A DNA stretch of 64,000 nt, taken from Conus ventricosus (lineage: Eukaryota; Mollusca; Gastropoda; Neogastropoda; Conidae). Under the pieces are notes generated by a model that saw only the letters and a list, made by a program, of their open reading frames with translations, had not been told where the DNA came from and searched no databases. Location of the stretch: the NCBI GenBank assembly GCA_018398815.1, contig CM031612.1:921207-985206 (forward strand), read 5' to 3'. Positions 60,430 through 64,000 of this stretch are shown in pieces (the stretch's first letter is position 1; every line of letters starts with the position of its first letter). Position numbers and translations under genes: made by a program.

Positions 60430-61640
60430 CAGGCAGTAGACAGCAGACAGGCTTGTGAGTGGATACAGCCAAAGAGGGTGATAATACCAGGCCAGCAGAA
60501 AGGGCTTGTGTGGAGACAGCCATAGAGGGGGTTACCAGGACAGCCGAAAGGGGTGTGGTGGTGAGCAGCCAAAGAGGTCATACCATACCGGGGAAAGGCG
60601 GGGTGTTGTAGACAGCCATAAGGGTCATAACAGGACCACAGAAAGACGGGTGTGAGGAGACAGCCATAAGGGTCATGCCCAGGACCAGAGAAAGGCGGGT
60701 TGTGGAACAGCCAAAGAGGGTGAAACCAGACCAGCAGAAAGGCGGGTGTGTAGGGGAGGACGGCCAAAGAGGTCATACCAGACCATGGGAAAGCGGGTGT
60801 GTGAGACAGCCATAGAGGGTGTTACCAGGCCCAGCAGAACGTCGGAGTGTGAGAGACCGCCATATAGGGTGGTATACCTAGGACCATGGAAAGGCGGGTG
60901 GTGAGACATCCATAGAGGTGTTACCAGGACCAGCAGAACGGCGTGTGGTGGAGAACAGCCATAGAGGGTGTTACAGACCAGCAAAAAGGCGGGTGTGGTG
61001 TGTAGACAAGCCATATAGGGTCATACCAGTACCAGCAGAAAGTCGGTGTTGTAGAACACCATAGGAGAGTCCTACCAGGACCAGCAGAAAGGCGGTGTGT
61101 GGAGACAACCATAGAGGGGTCATACCATGATCAGCAGAAGAGACAGGTTGTGTGGAAACAGCCATATAGGGGTCCATACCAGGACCAGAGAAAGTCCGGT
61201 GTGTAACACAGCCATAAGAGTCATACCAGACAGGAAACGGTGGTGTTGGAAACAGCCATAGAGGGTCATACCAGATCCAGGAAGGCGGGTGTGTGGACAC
61301 AGCCATAGAGGGACATACCAGGAACCAGGGGAAAGGCGGGTGTTGGACACAAGCCATAGAGGGTCATACAAGGACCAAGCAAAAGGCGGGTGTGTGAGAC
61401 TCCATAGAGAGACAAACCAGGACCACAGAAAGGTTGTGTACACAGCATAGATGTTCATCCCACAGGACCAGGAGAAGAAGGGAGAGGTGGAGACAGCCAT
61501 AGAGGCGTCAAACCAGGAAACCAGCAAAAGCGGGTGTGTGGACACAGCCATAGAGGGGTCATACCCGGACCAGGTAAATGCGGGTGTGATTTCCACAGCC
61601 AAAGAGGGACATACCAGGACCGGAAAGGCGTTGTGGAGCC
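60430..61640. repeat. Minisatellite, ~50-bp unit, about 24 copies
   Basis: Units share gacagccatagagggtcata, ccaggaccagcagaaaggcg and ggtgtgtgg; many small indels. Confidence 0.95.
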
Positions 61641-62345
61641 AGCCCCAACAGGTCTCCCTGGCCGGGTGTGTGGAGACAGCCACTAACAAGGGTCTCACCT
61701 GGCAGGGTGAGTAGCGACAGCCACTACATCCTAAGGGTCTCACAGCAGGGTGAGAAGAGACAGCTCACTATAGGTCTCACCAGGCAGGGTGTGAGGAGAC
61801 AGCCACATAAAGGTTCCTCACCTGCATGGTGTGTGGTGACAGCCACAACAGGGCTCACCTGCAAGGGTTGATAGAGACCGCCACTACCAGTGACTCACCT
61901 GCAGGGTGAGTAGAGCCAGCCACTAAGGGACTCACCTGGCAGGGTGAGTAGAGAACAGCCACTACCGGTCTCACCTGGCAGGGTGGGTTGTGACACAGCC
62001 ACTTACAGGGTCTCACCTAGCCGGGTGTGTGTTACAGCCACTACAGGGTCTCACCTGCAGGGTGTGGGGGAGACAGCCACTAAGGGTCCCTCACACTTGC
62101 AGGTGAGTAGAGACAGCACATGCAGGGTCTCACCTGGCAGGGTGGTGGCGACAGCCACTACATGGTCACCCAGGCAGGGTGTGTAGAGACAGCCCTACAG
62201 GTCTCACCTTCAGTGTGGTGGAACAGCCACTACAGGTCTCACCCAGGCAGGGAGATAATAAGACAAAGCCCCTACAGGTCCACACCTGGCAGGGTTTGTG
62301 GGGACAGCCACTACAAGGACTCACTGCAGGTTTCTGCGACCAGGG
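61641..62345. repeat. Minisatellite, ~39-bp unit, about 18 copies
   Basis: Units share gagacagccactacagggtc and tcacctggcagggtg. The gagacagcca piece is common with the preceding 50-bp unit, so one array may have given rise to the other. Confidence 0.93.
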
Positions 62346-62423
62346 ACTGATGGACAGTCCTGTGCAGACTAATTTCCCCGTCCGCAACTGACCCACTACG
62401 GCAGAACGAGTGAGGAGCAGCAG

Positions 62424-62800
62424 GCCAACTGCCACGTCAAGCAACTGCCCCACTGCCCAACTTTCCGCAACTTCCCACTGCCAGTCAGGCAACCTGCCCC
62501 ACTGCCACACGACTGCAACAGCCCCACTGCCACGTCAGCAACAGCCCCACTGCCACGTCAGCAACTGCCCCACTGCCACGTCAGCAACTGCCCCACTGGC
62601 AACGTCAACACTGCCCCACTGCCACGTCAGCACTTGCCCCACTGCCACGACCAGCAACTGCTGCCCCACTGGTGCCGAAACGATGGAGGAGAACAGGACA
62701 CTGCACGTCAGCTCACAGCCCCAATCCACGCAGCAACTGCCACCACTAGCCACGTCAGCAACAGCCCCACTGCCACGACAGCAACTGCCCCACTGGCCAG
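62424..62800. repeat. Minisatellite, ~21-bp unit, about 16 copies
   Basis: Unit is ccccactgccacgtcagcaa. A larger repeat with agaacgagg and gcaggacactgcca overlaps its right end (62680-62900). Confidence 0.93.
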
Positions 62801-63240
62801 AACGAGGGGGGGGGGGGGGGGCGGGAAGCAGGACACTGCCATGTCATACAACTGTCCCCCACTGGGCAGAACGAGGAGGAAGCAGAACACTGCCCACCTC
62901 CGGGAGGGGAACAGTTGAAAACAGAGGGGGGGGGGGGGGAATGGGGGAGAAAGCAGACAGGAAAGAGTGTGCGGGAGGAAAGAAGGAGAATTGGGCAGGG
63001 GCAGATGAGGAGGGGATGGGGGGGAGGGTATGAAACAGGAGGGTATGGTGGGGAGGGGGTTTAGGGGATTCCAGGGAGAGGAGGGGATGGGTGGGAGGGG
63101 GTTAGGGATTACAGAGGGGGAGGGTGGGGAGGAGGGGGTATAGGGATTACAGGGAGGGGGATGGTGGGGAGGGGGTTAGGGGGAGGGTTACCGTAGGGGG
63201 AATGGGTGGGAGGGGGTTAGGGGGTTACAGGGCAAGGGAG
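62801..63240. repeat. G-rich tract and ~33-bp repeats
   Basis: G runs at 62808-62822 and 62927-62938, then about seven units with ggggagggggttagggatta and caggga at 62985-63235. The GGTTAGGG pieces look telomere-like but are not (TTAGGG)n. Confidence 0.85.
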
Positions 63241-63296
63241 TGGAAGCCTGTCAGCCCTACGTTGAAAAAAACATGGCCCAAAAAAGTAAATCACCC

Positions 63297-63339
63297 CCCC
63301 ACACACACCACACACATACACGCACGCACGCACACAACG

Positions 63340-63371
<32 letters not shown>

Positions 63372-63414
63372 GCCACACACACACACACACACTACACACA
63401 CACACACACACACA

Positions 63415-63459
<45 letters not shown>

Positions 63460-63462
63460 ACT
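63297..63462. repeat. AC microsatellite
   Basis: (AC)n with a small ACGC part near 63318-63345 and CTCACA interruptions. A short open frame after gtgtag at 63469 (28 codons to 63555) is not accepted as an exon. Confidence 0.95.
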
Positions 63463-63660
63463 GTGTAGACTCAAGATATCCGAAAGGACGGACCACCTGA
63501 GGCGTCAACGAGACAGAAAAAAGGACGGTTTGGGAAAGTGAAGTCTTATTACTAGTAAATGTATAGACACGTATATTGCCATTACAGATCTTTGAGAAAT
63601 AAATCTAGTGAATATATACAATCTATATATAGCACACTAAACATGGGTGAGGTTCAGAAG

Positions 63661-63832
63661 CGAGTGAAAGTATACAAAAGCAAGTAAAGATCTCACTAGA
63701 ACATAGCGATGATGTATACAAGCTGTAAAGAGCCCACTAGATATAGAGAGGATGTATACAATCTGTAAAGAGCCCACTAACATAGCGAGAATGTATACAG
63801 CTGTAAAGAGCCCACTAGACATAGCGAGGAAT
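63661..63832. repeat. Minisatellite, ~40-bp unit, about 4-5 copies
   Basis: Units share gtatacaatctgtaaagagc, ccactagacatagcgagg and atgt. Confidence 0.9.
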
Positions 63833-64000
63833 CTCCCTCAGGCCAGTCAGCTAGTTTTAAGAAGTGTGCTTGGGGTTACAAAAAATGCGAAAGACTCATT
63901 CGCTCCATTTCAACAAAACAGAGAGCTCAGGATGTCTTACTAATCTAAATGGTGGATAATAATTAGAAACCTTGTATCGCCTTTTCAACACAATCCATCA
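63833..64000. other. Single-copy sequence at the right edge
   Basis: A plus frame open to 63943 reads VLRSVLGVTKNAKDSFAPFQ; no acceptor of quality and no recognised domain. Confidence 0.4.

Noticed and set aside
62985..63235. Telomeric repeat
   Set aside because: GGTTAGGG occurs, but inside a ~33-bp G-rich unit and not as (TTAGGG)n.

Overview
The window looks like non-coding, repeat-saturated DNA from an animal nuclear genome. A marine invertebrate, most likely a mollusc and perhaps a gastropod, is my inference. It rests on the mix of long GT/GA/CT microsatellites, dense private minisatellites, very long G runs and Penelope-like/hammerhead-type repeats. No operon, Shine-Dalgarno pattern or complete gene is visible. 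A 100-N scaffold gap lies at 7259-7358. Many arrays carry single-base indels between neighbouring units, as in uncorrected long reads, so reading frames here should be treated with care.

Layout. 1-7258 holds ten different minisatellites (24-62 bp units), several back to back, with a short non-repetitive part at 2776-3627 and CT microsatellites at 4165-4780. 7359-17090 is a block of about 4.5-5.3 kb present twice in tandem. Each copy ends in head-to-tail units of about 626 bp that carry a complete hammerhead ribozyme on the minus strand, followed by the end of a second, Penelope-like family. 17.1-33.7 kb alternates minisatellites (23, 55, about 78 and 54 bp units) with C-rich, AC, GT, GA and CT tracts. 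33884-34684 is a Penelope-like remnant bounded by inverted repeats. 35.4-40.9 kb is microsatellite plus two small arrays. 40970-45180 is one 4.2-kb C-rich array almost without G. 48180-50605 is a roughly palindromic set of three arrays around two inverted hammerhead-like motifs. 51.2-58.4 kb and 60.4-63.8 kb are again minisatellite fields. Adding the spans listed, minisatellites make up about 22 kb, roughly a third of the window.

Coding content. I found no gene I can name. Eleven stretches look like possible exons (pyrimidine tract, AG, open frame), some also with a donor. The best are a cysteine-rich, PAN/apple-like frame at 39548-39684, a 60-codon phase-0 frame at 4783-4962 and an open frame at 13252-13371 inside the duplicated block. 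Frames of 25-40 codons after an AG arise easily by chance, so all are low confidence. The window may be intronic or intergenic sequence of one or more genes.

The most interesting item is the tandem array of ribozyme-bearing units at 10205-11298 and 15040-16795. The ribozymes are about one monomer apart, which is the arrangement expected for retrozyme-like, self-processing repeat transcripts.
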